From Nostocaceae cyanobacterium CSSed10_463m (lineage in GTDB: Bacteria; Cyanobacteriota; Cyanobacteriia; Cyanobacteriales; Nostocaceae): 12,732 bases of DNA. Where the stretch lies: positions 1 through 12,732 of the forward strand of contig PWQB01000029.1 of assembly GCA_003556955.1 (NCBI GenBank), in the 5' to 3' direction. A model generated the notes under the pieces. That model was not told the DNA's origin and ran no database searches. It worked only from the letters and a program-made list of their open reading frames with translations. The stretch's first letter is position 1. Each line of letters starts with the position of its first letter. A program made the position numbers and the translations under genes. Positions 1-6,453 of the stretch are shown here, piece after piece.

Positions 1-170
1 ACGACACCCAAGGCATAAATTGGATTGTAGGTAAAACCGCTATTGACTGATAGTAGATGCATTTCTACCATTAACTCTTCTACCACCCGACGATAAATTG
101 TGTTAATTGGTCGGGTGTGAAGGGAGTAAAAAGCTCGCTTTGTATCTGAGACAGTACGGACGTTATTCAC
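1..170 (-). CDS. thf1: Thf1/Psb29 thylakoid formation protein, N-terminal part (gene runs off the left edge)
   Basis: Reading the minus strand from a GTG at 168-170 gives an open frame of 56 codons to the window edge. It begins [20 protein letters not shown] and continues through [20 protein letters not shown] to a NPIYALGV segment. I recognise this as the conserved N-terminus of Thf1/Psb29, a protein of about 220-240 residues associated with thylakoid biogenesis and photosystem II maintenance through FtsH protease. Only the first quarter is present, so the rest cannot be judged. No ATG lies close upstream in frame, so the GTG is the best start. No clear Shine-Dalgarno is seen. A TATAAT on the minus strand (204-209) is a reasonable -10 box, without a matching -35 at normal spacing. 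The gene is divergent from the bilin lyase gene at 264. Confidence 0.88.
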   Translation of the reverse strand, partial: MNNVRTVSDTKRAFYSLHTRPINTIYRRVVEELMVEMHLLSVNSGFTYNPIYALGV

Positions 171-203
171 AAATAAAATGTTAAGAATGTTAAGGGCGAC
201 GTT

Positions 204-209
204 ATTATA
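204..209 (-). promoter_or_regulatory. Candidate -10 box of thf1
   Basis: The minus strand reads TATAAT here, a perfect -10 hexamer whose upstream edge lies about 40 bases from the GTG start of thf1. A TTGGCA on the same strand (232-237) is 22 bases further upstream, too far for a standard -35, so this is a weak call based on the -10 alone. Confidence 0.35.
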
Positions 210-263
210 TTTTGTCGCTTAAAGGCTAGTTTGCCAAGTTCAGGTTTCCGATCAGTGTCATCT

Positions 264-860
264 ATGAGTTTTGCGCCAAATTTAATTGCCCTGGGTCAGT
301 ATTTAGCGGGTAAGTTCGATAATCGAGAACAAGCTTTAGCAGATTCTGCTTGGTTTGTTCATTTACATCTGTGGCAAAGACCAGTAAATCTATTTACCCA
401 AGACAGTATCACCTTATTTGCCGAGCAAGCGAATATTGTCAACTTAGACCATCCTTATCGCCAGCGAATTATGCGGTTGATGGCAGGGAGTGACTCTGAT
501 GCGCCCTTGCAGCTACAGTACTATATGCTTAAAGATCCTAGTGCTTTTTGTGGTGCAGGACGTAATCCGGCTTTACTCAAAACATTAACGGTGGAGCAAT
601 TAGATTTACTCCCAGGCTGTATCCTCACAGTTAGCCAACAAACACTAGCTGCAAACAGCTATCAGTTTATAGCTGCTCAACTGCCAAATACTCGTTGCTG
701 CTTTACTTATCTCAACCAGACTATCCAAGTTGCTTTGGGATTTGAAACCACAGCTACAGGATTTAACAGCTACGATAAAGGCATTGACTTGGAGACTGGA
801 AAAGCAACCTGGGGAGCAATTTTAGGGCCTTATCGCTACACCAAGCGAGAACAATATTAA
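264..860 (+). CDS. CpcT/CpeT family chromophore (bilin) lyase
   Basis: The 198-residue product matches the CpcT/CpeT family (about 200 residues). This family attaches phycobilins to the beta subunit of phycocyanin or phycoerythrocyanin (CpcT acts at the Cys-153/155 site) during phycobilisome assembly in the cytoplasm. Family signatures are the central YYMLKDPSAFCGAGRNP, then LKTLTVEQLDLLPGC, and near the C-terminus YDKGIDLETGKATWG followed by GPYRY. The ATG at 264 (MSFAPNLIALGQYLAGKF) fits the usual family start. An in-frame TTG at 231 would add 11 residues that look unlike the family. Cyanobacteria often carry several CpcT/CpeT paralogs, so which subunit and bilin this one serves cannot be told. 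It is not near phycobiliprotein structural genes here; its neighbours are thf1 (divergent) and a STAS gene (convergent, 21 bp away). Confidence 0.87.
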   Translation: MSFAPNLIALGQYLAGKFDNREQALADSAWFVHLHLWQRPVNLFTQDSITLFAEQANIVNLDHPYRQRIMRLMAGSDSDAPLQLQYYMLKDPSAFCGAGRNPALLKTLTVEQLDLLPGCILTVSQQTLAANSYQFIAAQLPNTRCCFTYLNQTIQVALGFETTATGFNSYDKGIDLETGKATWGAILGPYRYTKREQY

Positions 861-881
861 AACTCAGTACCCAGGACTTGT

Positions 882-1250
882 TTAGGTGGCCATACTACGG
901 GGTACACCTTCTAAAGCTTCTTCCTGGGTTTCAAAGATTTCAAATACTGTATCCATCATCGTCACTTCAAACACAAGTTTTGCTTCAGGATGGACATTGC
1001 AGATGCGGAAACTGCCCTTAACTTTATCAGCATCACGCATACCTGCCACCAAAGACGTAAGACCAGAACTATCAATAAAATTTACCTGACCTAGATTCAC
1101 AACCACATGGCTACTGAGTTTAGAAATACATTCCTGTAACTTCAAACGAAACTGCCAAGCTGTGGTGATGTCTAAGCGTCCGGATGGTGTTAAGACAATA
1201 ACGGTATTGTCGTCTTGGGTTGTGTACGTGGTTTGTTCTATTTGAATCAC
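882..1250 (-). CDS. STAS-domain anti-sigma-factor antagonist (SpoIIAA/RsbV-like)
   Basis: The single-domain protein of 122 residues spans a whole STAS fold. The motif FIDSSGLTSLVAGM (58-71) is the hallmark: in SpoIIAA the second serine of DSSG, equivalent to Ser62 here, is phosphorylated by an anti-sigma/switch kinase and dephosphorylated by a PP2C phosphatase, which sets whether the antagonist can bind its partner. The N-terminus has the usual strand plus GRLDITTAWQFR segment. The start is GTG (1248-1250), supported by a strong Shine-Dalgarno GGGGAGG on the minus strand (1255-1261), four bases upstream. No partner kinase or phosphatase is in the window, so the regulated process is unknown. 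A 28-bp palindrome lies about 80 bp upstream. Confidence 0.88.
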   Translation of the reverse strand: MIQIEQTTYTTQDDNTVIVLTPSGRLDITTAWQFRLKLQECISKLSSHVVVNLGQVNFIDSSGLTSLVAGMRDADKVKGSFRICNVHPEAKLVFEVTMMDTVFEIFETQEEALEGVPRSMAT

Positions 1251-1331
1251 TAAGCCTCCCCATGAAACTAATCTAAAATTTCGTTTGGGATTGGCGAGTC
1301 AAACAACTTATTTTTAAGAATGTTTACTTTT

Positions 1332-1359
1332 ACATCACGAGAAACATTTCTAGTGATGT
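1332..1359. repeat. 28-bp nested palindrome upstream of the STAS gene
   Basis: ACATCAC (1332-1338) pairs with GTGATGT (1353-1359), and inside it AGAAA (1340-1344) pairs with TTTCT (1347-1351), with a single mismatched pair between the two stems and a 2-base centre. It lies 82-109 bp upstream of the GTG start of the STAS gene, so it could be a dimeric-regulator operator or an extruding hairpin. No T-run follows on either strand. Confidence 0.5.
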
Positions 1360-1411
1360 CAGGAAACCTCCAAGGTGGTTAGGACATTGTTGATTGCCCA
1401 AAGCCTTGATA

Positions 1412-1470
1412 TAGGGGCGGGTTTATTAAAATTATTATTGGTCATTGAACATATCTGTAACCCGCCCCTA
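1412..1470. repeat. GC-rich interspersed inverted repeat, copy 1
   Basis: TAGGGGCGGGTT (1412-1423) is a perfect 12-base inverted match to AACCCGCCCCTA (1459-1470), with a 35-base AT-rich spacer. A second element with the same arms and similar length lies at 6219-6278. This makes it a dispersed intergenic repeat family, of a kind abundant in Nostoc-type genomes, and no gene is inside. Confidence 0.75.
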
Positions 1471-1480
1471 CTTAGTTTCT

Positions 1481-1511
1481 ACTCAGCACTCAGCACTCAG
1501 CACTCAGCACT
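1481..1511. repeat. Short tandem heptamer repeat, ACTCAGC x4
   Basis: Four perfect tandem copies of ACTCAGC (1481-1508) plus ACT. Heptanucleotide tandem repeats (STRRs) are a known feature of heterocystous cyanobacteria. It sits 10 bp after the GC-rich inverted repeat. The rest of the 1251-1615 spacer shows no credible gene; a 61-codon frame at 1375-1560 runs through these repeats and is not supported. Confidence 0.8.
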
Positions 1512-1559
1512 TTGTTATAAGTTAATTGACTCACCAGCCACAAAATTCACGTCCTCGTG

Positions 1560-1577
1560 ATGTTGCATCGGCAACAT
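1560..1577 (-). terminator. Hairpin downstream of hemF (weak terminator candidate)
   Basis: ATGTTGC (1560-1566) and GCAACAT (1571-1577) form a 7-bp stem with a 4-base loop, 38 bp past the hemF stop codon. No T-run follows on the minus strand, so it is not a canonical Rho-independent terminator; it may protect the mRNA 3' end. Confidence 0.35.
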
Positions 1578-1615
1578 TTAGTAGTTTACCTTACCACAAC
1601 ACTGATGAGTAGCTT

Positions 1616-2659
1616 TTAAGCGCTAAGTGTCCAGTTTGCCCAATCTTGAGGTTTGAGGAAGATGTCATACAACTCGGCTTCTGGAGTATTAGGTTCTGGC
1701 TGATAACCGTATTCCCAACGCACCAAGGGGGGTAAAGACATCAAAATAGATTCTGTCCGTCCATTGGTTTGGAGTCCAAAAATTGTGCCTCGGTCATAGA
1801 CCAAGTTAAATTCTACATATCGTCCGCGCCGATAAAGTTGGAAATTCCGCTCGCGATCGCCATATTCCATTCCCTGTCGCCGTTCCACAATCGGCACATA
1901 AGCTGGCAAAAATGCCCTACCACAATCTTGCACCAAAGCAAATAAATCTTCCCAACTGCGGGGTGCTGGTGCGCCCAATTTATTACTATAAACAGCCGCC
2001 TGGCCATCGGGGTCAGGGCCACGATATAACAACCCCTGACCATCTTGGTAATCCAGAAATATACCCCCTACACCCCGGTTTTCGTTGCGATGCTTGAGAT
2101 AAAAATATTCATCACACCAGCGCTTAAACACTGGGTAATACTCTGGGTGATGTTGGTCGCAAGCTTGCTTGAGTGTGTTGTGAAAATGGGTTGCATCTTC
2201 AGCAAAGGGGTAATAAGGTGTCAAATCAGCACCACCACCAAACCACCAAACTGGCCCAGCTTCAAAATAGCGATAATTCAGGTGGACTGTAGGCACATAG
2301 GGATTGCGTGGGTGTAAAACTAGAGAAGTCCCCGTAGCATAAAACCCATGTCCTGCCGCTTCTGGACGTTGGGCTAAAATGGACGGGGGTAGATGAGAAC
2401 CCCAAACTTCAGAAAAATTAACTCCAGCTTGTTCAAATACTGCCCCATCACACAGCACACGCGATCGCCCGCCACCTCCTTCTGGACGTTCCCAACTATC
2501 TTCGTGAAACTTAGCTACACCATCCAGTTCTGCCAGTTTTTCGGTAATTTCATCTTGTAGCTGTTTCATAAACTGACTGACCCTGGACTGAGAGTCGGTT
2601 CCAGGCAAAAACTTAGATGGTGTCGCGTCTACAGTTGGTGTTTGCGAGTTAGTCAACAT
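1616..2659 (-). CDS. hemF: Oxygen-dependent coproporphyrinogen III oxidase
   Basis: HemF oxidatively decarboxylates two propionates of coproporphyrinogen III to give protoporphyrinogen IX, using O2, in the shared heme/chlorophyll/bilin pathway. The 347-residue product is full length for cyanobacteria. Family signatures are [31 protein letters not shown], the [20 protein letters not shown] block with its conserved Gly/Asp, [11 protein letters not shown], and the C-terminal [18 protein letters not shown]. The chosen ATG at 2657-2659 gives [19 protein letters not shown], the typical Nostoc N-terminus. A GTG at 2702-2704 in the same frame would add 15 residues ([10 protein letters not shown]...) that overlap an upstream inverted repeat and look non-coding. 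An anaerobic route (HemN) would be a separate enzyme. The gene appears monocistronic, with repeats downstream. Confidence 0.97.
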   Translation of the reverse strand: MLTNSQTPTVDATPSKFLPGTDSQSRVSQFMKQLQDEITEKLAELDGVAKFHEDSWERPEGGGGRSRVLCDGAVFEQAGVNFSEVWGSHLPPSILAQRPEAAGHGFYATGTSLVLHPRNPYVPTVHLNYRYFEAGPVWWFGGGADLTPYYPFAEDATHFHNTLKQACDQHHPEYYPVFKRWCDEYFYLKHRNENRGVGGIFLDYQDGQGLLYRGPDPDGQAAVYSNKLGAPAPRSWEDLFALVQDCGRAFLPAYVPIVERRQGMEYGDRERNFQLYRRGRYVEFNLVYDRGTIFGLQTNGRTESILMSLPPLVRWEYGYQPEPNTPEAELYDIFLKPQDWANWTLSA

Positions 2660-2698
2660 GGATTGGATTCCCGAACCTAAATAACAGTTTTCAAAAAA

Positions 2699-2729
2699 CC
2701 ACAAATTGATTAAATTGAGACATTTGTGG
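2699..2729. promoter_or_regulatory. Inverted repeat upstream of hemF
   Basis: CCACAAAT (2699-2706) and ATTTGTGG (2722-2729) are perfect 8-base inverted arms around a 15-base AT-rich spacer, 40-70 bp upstream of the hemF ATG. Arm spacing of about two helical turns would suit a dimeric regulator. No regulator is known to me for this motif. The rest of the 2660-2983 spacer is AT-rich, holds no credible gene, and must contain the divergent promoters of hemF and of the gene at 2984; I could not define either with confidence. Confidence 0.35.
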
Positions 2730-2983
2730 GTAATCAGAGCGAATAATCAGGCTAAAATTGCCTAATTTACTTTTTTCTTACTTGTGAGCATTTACGTCAT
2801 CGATGGGTATGACTAAAGTTATTGTCCCTCAAATGCGTATAGACTTGTATATTGATTAAGTTTTATTCGTACTTCTTGATATAAACATTCTGCTACCAAT
2901 ACCAGACTATAGCAAATGGTCTCTATTTTCAGACATCGATCAGGTAGTAAACTCCAGAGTAATCACCATACCAGGTTAGTCAG

Positions 2984-3490
2984 ATGCGAAATTGGTTATC
3001 CAAATTCATCCACCGCAAACATCGTCGGTTTTGCGCTTCTCTGGTAAAAACCTATCGAGAAATTAGTTCTGCTTCGGTTGATGAAATGTGGCTGAAGGTA
3101 GTTGACTTAACAGACGTTTCCTGGCATCCATTACTCAAAAGTACTAACGTTCCCTATGGATTAGTACCCAAACCCGGATTGATTTACCAAGCAGTCACAC
3201 GCTTTTCGCCCATTCCCATCAGAATTTTCGTAGAACGGGTTCAACATAAAGAAATGTTAAGTATCCGAGTCCTGGCGATTCCTGGAGTCGAAGAACGGGT
3301 GACTTACCGAGTCGAGTCCACAGTATGCGGCACTTGTGTATCTTATTCAGTCACCCTTCGGGGTTGGTTATCGCCATTAATTTGGTCATTATCCCGCCCT
3401 TATACAGATCGTGTGGCACGTTCTTTGGTGGAGTCTGTAGAAAATACGGCATTGCACACAGTGTCAGCCAGCAAAAATTCACTTTTTTAG
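2984..3490 (+). CDS. SRPBCC-like (START/polyketide cyclase-type) protein
   Basis: The product has 168 residues and no transmembrane segment. After a basic N-terminus (residues 1-20, rich in Arg/Lys/His) it has the layout of an SRPBCC/Bet v1-type ligand-binding fold: a helix with SSASVDEMWLKVVDLTDVSW (typical 'V-W ... D...W' start of the domain), a LVPKPGLIYQAVTRFSPIPI strand pair, alternating strands through residues 85-125, and a long C-terminal helix (SLVESVENTALHTVSAS). Such proteins bind lipids or small hydrophobic ligands, but here neither ligand nor reaction is known. The ATG at 2984 is preceded by a weak AGGT. It is followed 116 bp later by mrp on the same strand, with separate hairpins between, so co-transcription is uncertain. 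The family call is from overall pattern, not from a diagnostic motif. Confidence 0.6.
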   Translation: MRNWLSKFIHRKHRRFCASLVKTYREISSASVDEMWLKVVDLTDVSWHPLLKSTNVPYGLVPKPGLIYQAVTRFSPIPIRIFVERVQHKEMLSIRVLAIPGVEERVTYRVESTVCGTCVSYSVTLRGWLSPLIWSLSRPYTDRVARSLVESVENTALHTVSASKNSLF

Positions 3491-3543
3491 GGAATTTCAG
3501 CGCAATGGCTCATGAATAATCCCGACGTTCCAAAGAAAGTTAA

Positions 3544-3594
3544 GATCATGGTAGATGATCATAAAATTTTCTTAAATTTTGTTACAACAGTAAC
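3544..3594 (+). promoter_or_regulatory. Two small hairpins in the mrp leader
   Basis: GATCAT (3544-3549) pairs with ATGATC (3555-3560), and GTTAC (3581-3585) pairs with GTAAC (3590-3594), the second ending 12 bases before the mrp ATG. A TAAAAT at 3562-3567 between them could be a -10 box. Whether these are RNA hairpins near the ribosome entry site or protein-binding palindromes cannot be told from sequence. Confidence 0.25.
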
Positions 3595-3606
3595 AGTGAA
3601 AAAAGT

Positions 3607-4677
3607 ATGTACGACGTTCTCGATTCCGGCTCAGTTCTAGAAGTTTTGCGACCAGTAGAAGACCCAGAACTCCGTAAGAGTTTAGTGGAACTGAATATGA
3701 TTCGCAATGTCAAAATTGACGCTGGCAAGGTTAGCTTCACTTTGGTATTGACTACACCTGCTTGTCCTTTACGGGAATTTATTGTAGAAGATTGTAAAAA
3801 AGCTGTTAACAAGCTACCTGGTGTGACAGAGGTAAATGTAGATGTAACGGCAGAAACACCCCAACAAAAAAGTTTGCCTGACCGGACTGGGATTATTGGG
3901 GTGAAAAATATTCTGGCTGTTTCCAGTGGTAAAGGTGGCGTTGGTAAAAGCACAGTAGCGGTGAATGTGGCTGTGGCTTTAGCCCAAACAGGGGCGAAGG
4001 TGGGTTTACTGGATGCCGATATTTATGGCCCCAATGACCCGACTATGTTAGGGCTGGCTGATGCGGAAATTGTGGTGCGTTCCACAGAAAAAGGTGATAT
4101 TCTCGAACCTGCTTTTAATCACGGTGTCAAATTAGTCTCAATGGGCTTTTTGATTGACCGAGATCAGCCAGTGGTTTGGCGTGGCCCCATGCTTAATGGT
4201 GTAATTCGGCAGTTTCTCTATCAAGTGGAATGGGGAGAACTGGATTATTTAATTGTGGATATGCCACCGGGAACCGGCGATGCTCAATTAACTTTAACCC
4301 AAGCAGTACCAATGTCAGGGGCAGTAATTGTCACCACACCGCAAAATGTCGCTCTGTTAGATTCACGTAAAGGTTTGCGGATGTTCCAACAAATGAATGT
4401 CCCGGTTTTGGGAATAGTAGAAAATATGAGCTACTTTATTCCGCCAGATATGCCAGATAAGCAGTATGACATCTTTGGTTCAGGTGGTGGTTCTAAAACA
4501 GCAGATGAGTTGGGAGTGAATTTACTCGGATGCATTCCCCTAGAGATTTCTGCCAGAGTTGGCGGCGATAGCGGTGTGCCAATAGTTGTTGCTGATCCTG
4601 ATTCAGCTTCGGCAAAAGCATTAAAAGCGATCGCACTGAATATTGCAGGTAAAATATCAGTTGCAGCCCTGACATAA
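3607..4677 (+). CDS. mrp: Mrp/ApbC (NBP35-type) iron-sulfur cluster carrier ATPase
   Basis: The 356-residue cytosolic P-loop protein has two domains. Residues 1-85 form a MIP18/DUF59 domain with the conserved TTPACPLREF (Cys53). From residue 97 comes the Mrp ATPase with a deviant Walker A SSGKGGVGKST (106-116), GLLDADIYGPN (133-143), and DMPPGTGDAQLTLTQA (218-233) as the switch/Walker B region. Family members bind a labile [4Fe-4S] cluster and transfer it to apo-proteins; plant HCF101, which matures photosystem I clusters, is a relative. The CxxC used for cluster binding in E. coli-type Mrp is absent: the stretch after ENMSYF reads IPPDMPDKQYDIFGSGGG. This is what I expect of the cyanobacterial form, so it is not a defect. 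The start ATG fits family N-termini. A long hairpin follows the stop. Confidence 0.95.
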   Translation: MYDVLDSGSVLEVLRPVEDPELRKSLVELNMIRNVKIDAGKVSFTLVLTTPACPLREFIVEDCKKAVNKLPGVTEVNVDVTAETPQQKSLPDRTGIIGVKNILAVSSGKGGVGKSTVAVNVAVALAQTGAKVGLLDADIYGPNDPTMLGLADAEIVVRSTEKGDILEPAFNHGVKLVSMGFLIDRDQPVVWRGPMLNGVIRQFLYQVEWGELDYLIVDMPPGTGDAQLTLTQAVPMSGAVIVTTPQNVALLDSRKGLRMFQQMNVPVLGIVENMSYFIPPDMPDKQYDIFGSGGGSKTADELGVNLLGCIPLEISARVGGDSGVPIVVADPDSASAKALKAIALNIAGKISVAALT

Positions 4678-4693
4678 TCAATTTGAAGTTTTG

Positions 4694-4728
4694 ATCTGAT
4701 TCCTGGGTAATTACCTAGGAATACAGAT
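4694..4728 (+). terminator. Long hairpin downstream of mrp
   Basis: A near-perfect stem runs from ATCTG (4694-4698) with CAGAT (4724-4728), through TTCCT/AGGAA, to GGTAATTACC at the tip. It has one G-U pair and one bulged base, giving about 15-17 pairs. It begins 16 bases after the mrp stop. No T-run follows, so it may act as an mRNA 3'-end stabiliser or a bidirectional stop rather than a classic intrinsic terminator. Confidence 0.45.
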
Positions 4729-4736
4729 TCACAGTG

Positions 4737-4776
4737 TTGACATACCTCCTCGTCCTAAAGGAGCGAGGATTCCTTG
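4737..4776 (+). mobile_element. IS200/IS605-like end hairpin, upstream of rodA
   Basis: TTGACA (4737-4742) is followed by a hairpin (4747-4769): TCCTCG and TCCT on the 5' side, AGGA, a bulged G and CGAGGA on the 3' side, then ATTCCTTG. The same architecture recurs after rodA at 6173-6209 with compensatory changes. From memory, this kind of hairpin followed by GATTCTTGG accompanies tnpB-type IS200/IS605 elements in cyanobacteria. No transposase gene remains, so this would be a remnant or a miniature derivative. Confidence 0.5.
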
Positions 4777-4857
4777 ACACTTCGCTGGGTTGCGCCACAA
4801 GTGGTCTTACCATCCCTCCATGTCCGTGTCAATAAATTTAAAGTCCCAAATTACACA

Positions 4858-6171
4858 ATGTTATTAAACCGTTCACGCCCCAAAAGTCGCTGGAAATATT
4901 GGTTTAAGCCCTGGCAACAAATGGATTTGCTGCTATTTTTTCTGACCGTTAGTGTCAGTATGTTTGGTGGTCTCATGATCCTGAGTACGGAACTAACGCA
5001 ACCAGTGGCTGATTGGTGGTGGCACTGGACGGTGGCTGGAATCGGCATTGTGATAGCGTTGTTTTTAGCTCGTACCCGGTATGAAAATTTGATTCAGTGG
5101 CATTGGGTAACATACGCTCTCACCAACCTCAGCCTCATTGGTGTGATGGTTATTGGTACAAGTGCTAAAGGGGCGCAGCGATGGATTACCATTGGTACTT
5201 TCAATGTGCAGCCTTCGGAATTTGCCAAAATTGGGATCATTATCACCTTAGCGGCTGTGTTACACAAAAGCACAGCTTCCACTCTCCCAAGTGTATTTCG
5301 GGCTTTAGGAATTACAGCTCTTCCTTGGGCATTAGTCTTTTTGCAGCCAGACTTGGCAACATCATTGGTATTTGGTGCTATCGTCTTAGGAATGTTGTAC
5401 TGGGCAAATGCTAATCCTGGCTGGCTGATCCTGATGATTTCGCCCATAATTTCAGCCATTCTGTTTAGTATCAGTTGGCCGTTGTCAGAAAAAATAGTTT
5501 TATTTGATACTATATCTGTCGGATTTTTAGGCTTAGTTTGGGTAGTCTCTATGGGCATTGTGGGGTGGAAAACTCTCCCCTGGCGTAAATTTGCCCTGAA
5601 TGGCATTGGTGCGTCAGCTATTAACTTCTTAGGTGGTGAATTAGGAATTTTTGCCTGGAACAATATATTAAGAGACTATCAAAAAGACCGTCTGACAGTA
5701 TTTCTCAAACCTGGATACGATATCCTCGGCGTTGGGTATCACCAACATCAATCTCGCATCGCTATCGGTGCTGGTGAAGTTTGGGGATGGGGTTTGTTCC
5801 AAGGGCCAATGACACAATTAAATTTTGTCCCCGAACAACATACAGATTTTATTTTTTCCGCAGTGGGTGAAGAACTGGGTTTTGTGGGTTGTTTAGCGGT
5901 GTTGTTTACCTTCTGCCTGATTTGCTTTCGCCTATTGCGTATCGCCCAAACTGCTAAGGATAACTTTGGTTCATTGTTAGCTATTGGTGTTTTATCAATG
6001 ATTGTGTTTCAGCTACTTGTTAACGTGGGTATGACCGTTGGTTTAGCACCTGTAGCGGGAATCCCTCTACCTTGGATGAGTTATGGACGTTCAGCCATGT
6101 TGACCAATTTTATTGCTTTAGGCTTAGTAGAATCAGTCGCCAATTTCCGCCAACGACAGAAATATTATTAA
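4858..6171 (+). CDS. rodA: RodA, SEDS-family peptidoglycan glycosyltransferase
   Basis: RodA polymerises lipid II into glycan strands together with a class B penicillin-binding protein during lateral wall growth. The 437-residue polytopic membrane protein has about ten hydrophobic segments. SEDS signatures, numbered from this start, are GTSAKGAQRWITIG with QPSEFAKIG (about 100-124), QPDLATS (163-169), the periplasmic loop VGYHQHQSRIAIGAGEVWGW...FVPEQHTDFIFSAVGEELG with the essential Asp of HTDF (about 330), and GIPLPWMSYGRSAMLTN near the end. In many RodA/FtsW proteins the last motif reads SYGGS; the SYGRS here is a small deviation. The ATG at 4858 (MLLNRSRPKSRWKYW) gives a normal positive N-terminal tail. 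The frame stays open upstream to a TTG at 4774, but that would start inside a mobile-element-like hairpin region and add 28 atypical residues. Confidence 0.94.
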   Translation: MLLNRSRPKSRWKYWFKPWQQMDLLLFFLTVSVSMFGGLMILSTELTQPVADWWWHWTVAGIGIVIALFLARTRYENLIQWHWVTYALTNLSLIGVMVIGTSAKGAQRWITIGTFNVQPSEFAKIGIIITLAAVLHKSTASTLPSVFRALGITALPWALVFLQPDLATSLVFGAIVLGMLYWANANPGWLILMISPIISAILFSISWPLSEKIVLFDTISVGFLGLVWVVSMGIVGWKTLPWRKFALNGIGASAINFLGGELGIFAWNNILRDYQKDRLTVFLKPGYDILGVGYHQHQSRIAIGAGEVWGWGLFQGPMTQLNFVPEQHTDFIFSAVGEELGFVGCLAVLFTFCLICFRLLRIAQTAKDNFGSLLAIGVLSMIVFQLLVNVGMTVGLAPVAGIPLPWMSYGRSAMLTNFIALGLVESVANFRQRQKYY

Positions 6172-6172
6172 T

Positions 6173-6209
6173 TTGACACTCTTCGACCTGAAGGTGCGGA
6201 GATTCTTGG
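6173..6209 (+). mobile_element. IS200/IS605-like end hairpin, downstream of rodA
   Basis: TTGACA (6173-6178) precedes a hairpin at 6180-6202: TCTTCG and ACCT on the 5' side, AGGT, a bulged G and CGGAGA on the 3' side, followed by ATTCTTGG. Compared with the hairpin before rodA, two pairs changed on both sides (C-G to T-A, T-A to A-T) and one became G-T, so the stem is kept although the sequence drifted. It starts 2 bases after the rodA stop codon and may also serve as its 3' hairpin. Confidence 0.5.
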
Positions 6210-6218
6210 TTCAAAGAG

Positions 6219-6278
6219 TACGGGCGGGTTTACCAATATGTTGGTTAATCATGAATCATATCTTTAAACCCGCCCCTA
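6219..6278. repeat. GC-rich interspersed inverted repeat, copy 2
   Basis: TACGGGCGGGTTTA (6219-6232) is inverted against TAAACCCGCCCCTA (6265-6278) with one mismatch and a 32-base AT-rich spacer. Arms and total length (60 bp) match copy 1 at 1412-1470, while the spacers are unrelated. It follows directly after the IS200/IS605-like hairpin. Confidence 0.75.
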
Positions 6279-6453
6279 CAAATAGACTCCCCGTACTCAT
6301 AGGGTGGGGATAGGGAGCGGTTGATGACGATTGTTGCATCTATGACCAAAATTAACCACAGATTAATGAAGGAATGGATGTATGAGGAATCAACTACTCG
6401 GTAAAATGGGTCTATCGGTCATTAAGTAAAATACGTCTAAGTAGCCCATCTGT

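Noticed and set aside
231..263. TTG start extending the bilin lyase by 11 residues
   Set aside because: The added residues do not resemble the family and ATG 264 gives the usual length.
1481..1511. CRISPR array
   Set aside because: Repeat unit is only 7 bases with no spacers.
1375..1560. 61-codon plus-strand frame
   Set aside because: It runs through an inverted repeat and four heptamers and shows no protein-like composition.
2660..2704. GTG start extending HemF by 15 residues
   Set aside because: The extension overlaps an inverted repeat and is not part of the usual cyanobacterial HemF N-terminus.
5094..5663. 189-codon minus-strand frame inside rodA
   Set aside because: It is antisense to conserved RodA segments; the real gene explains the openness.
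6401..6439. Regulatory repeat GTAAAATnnGTCTA before ycf51
   Set aside because: Only two imperfect 14-base copies; too little to call a site, so mentioned only within the ycf51 entry.
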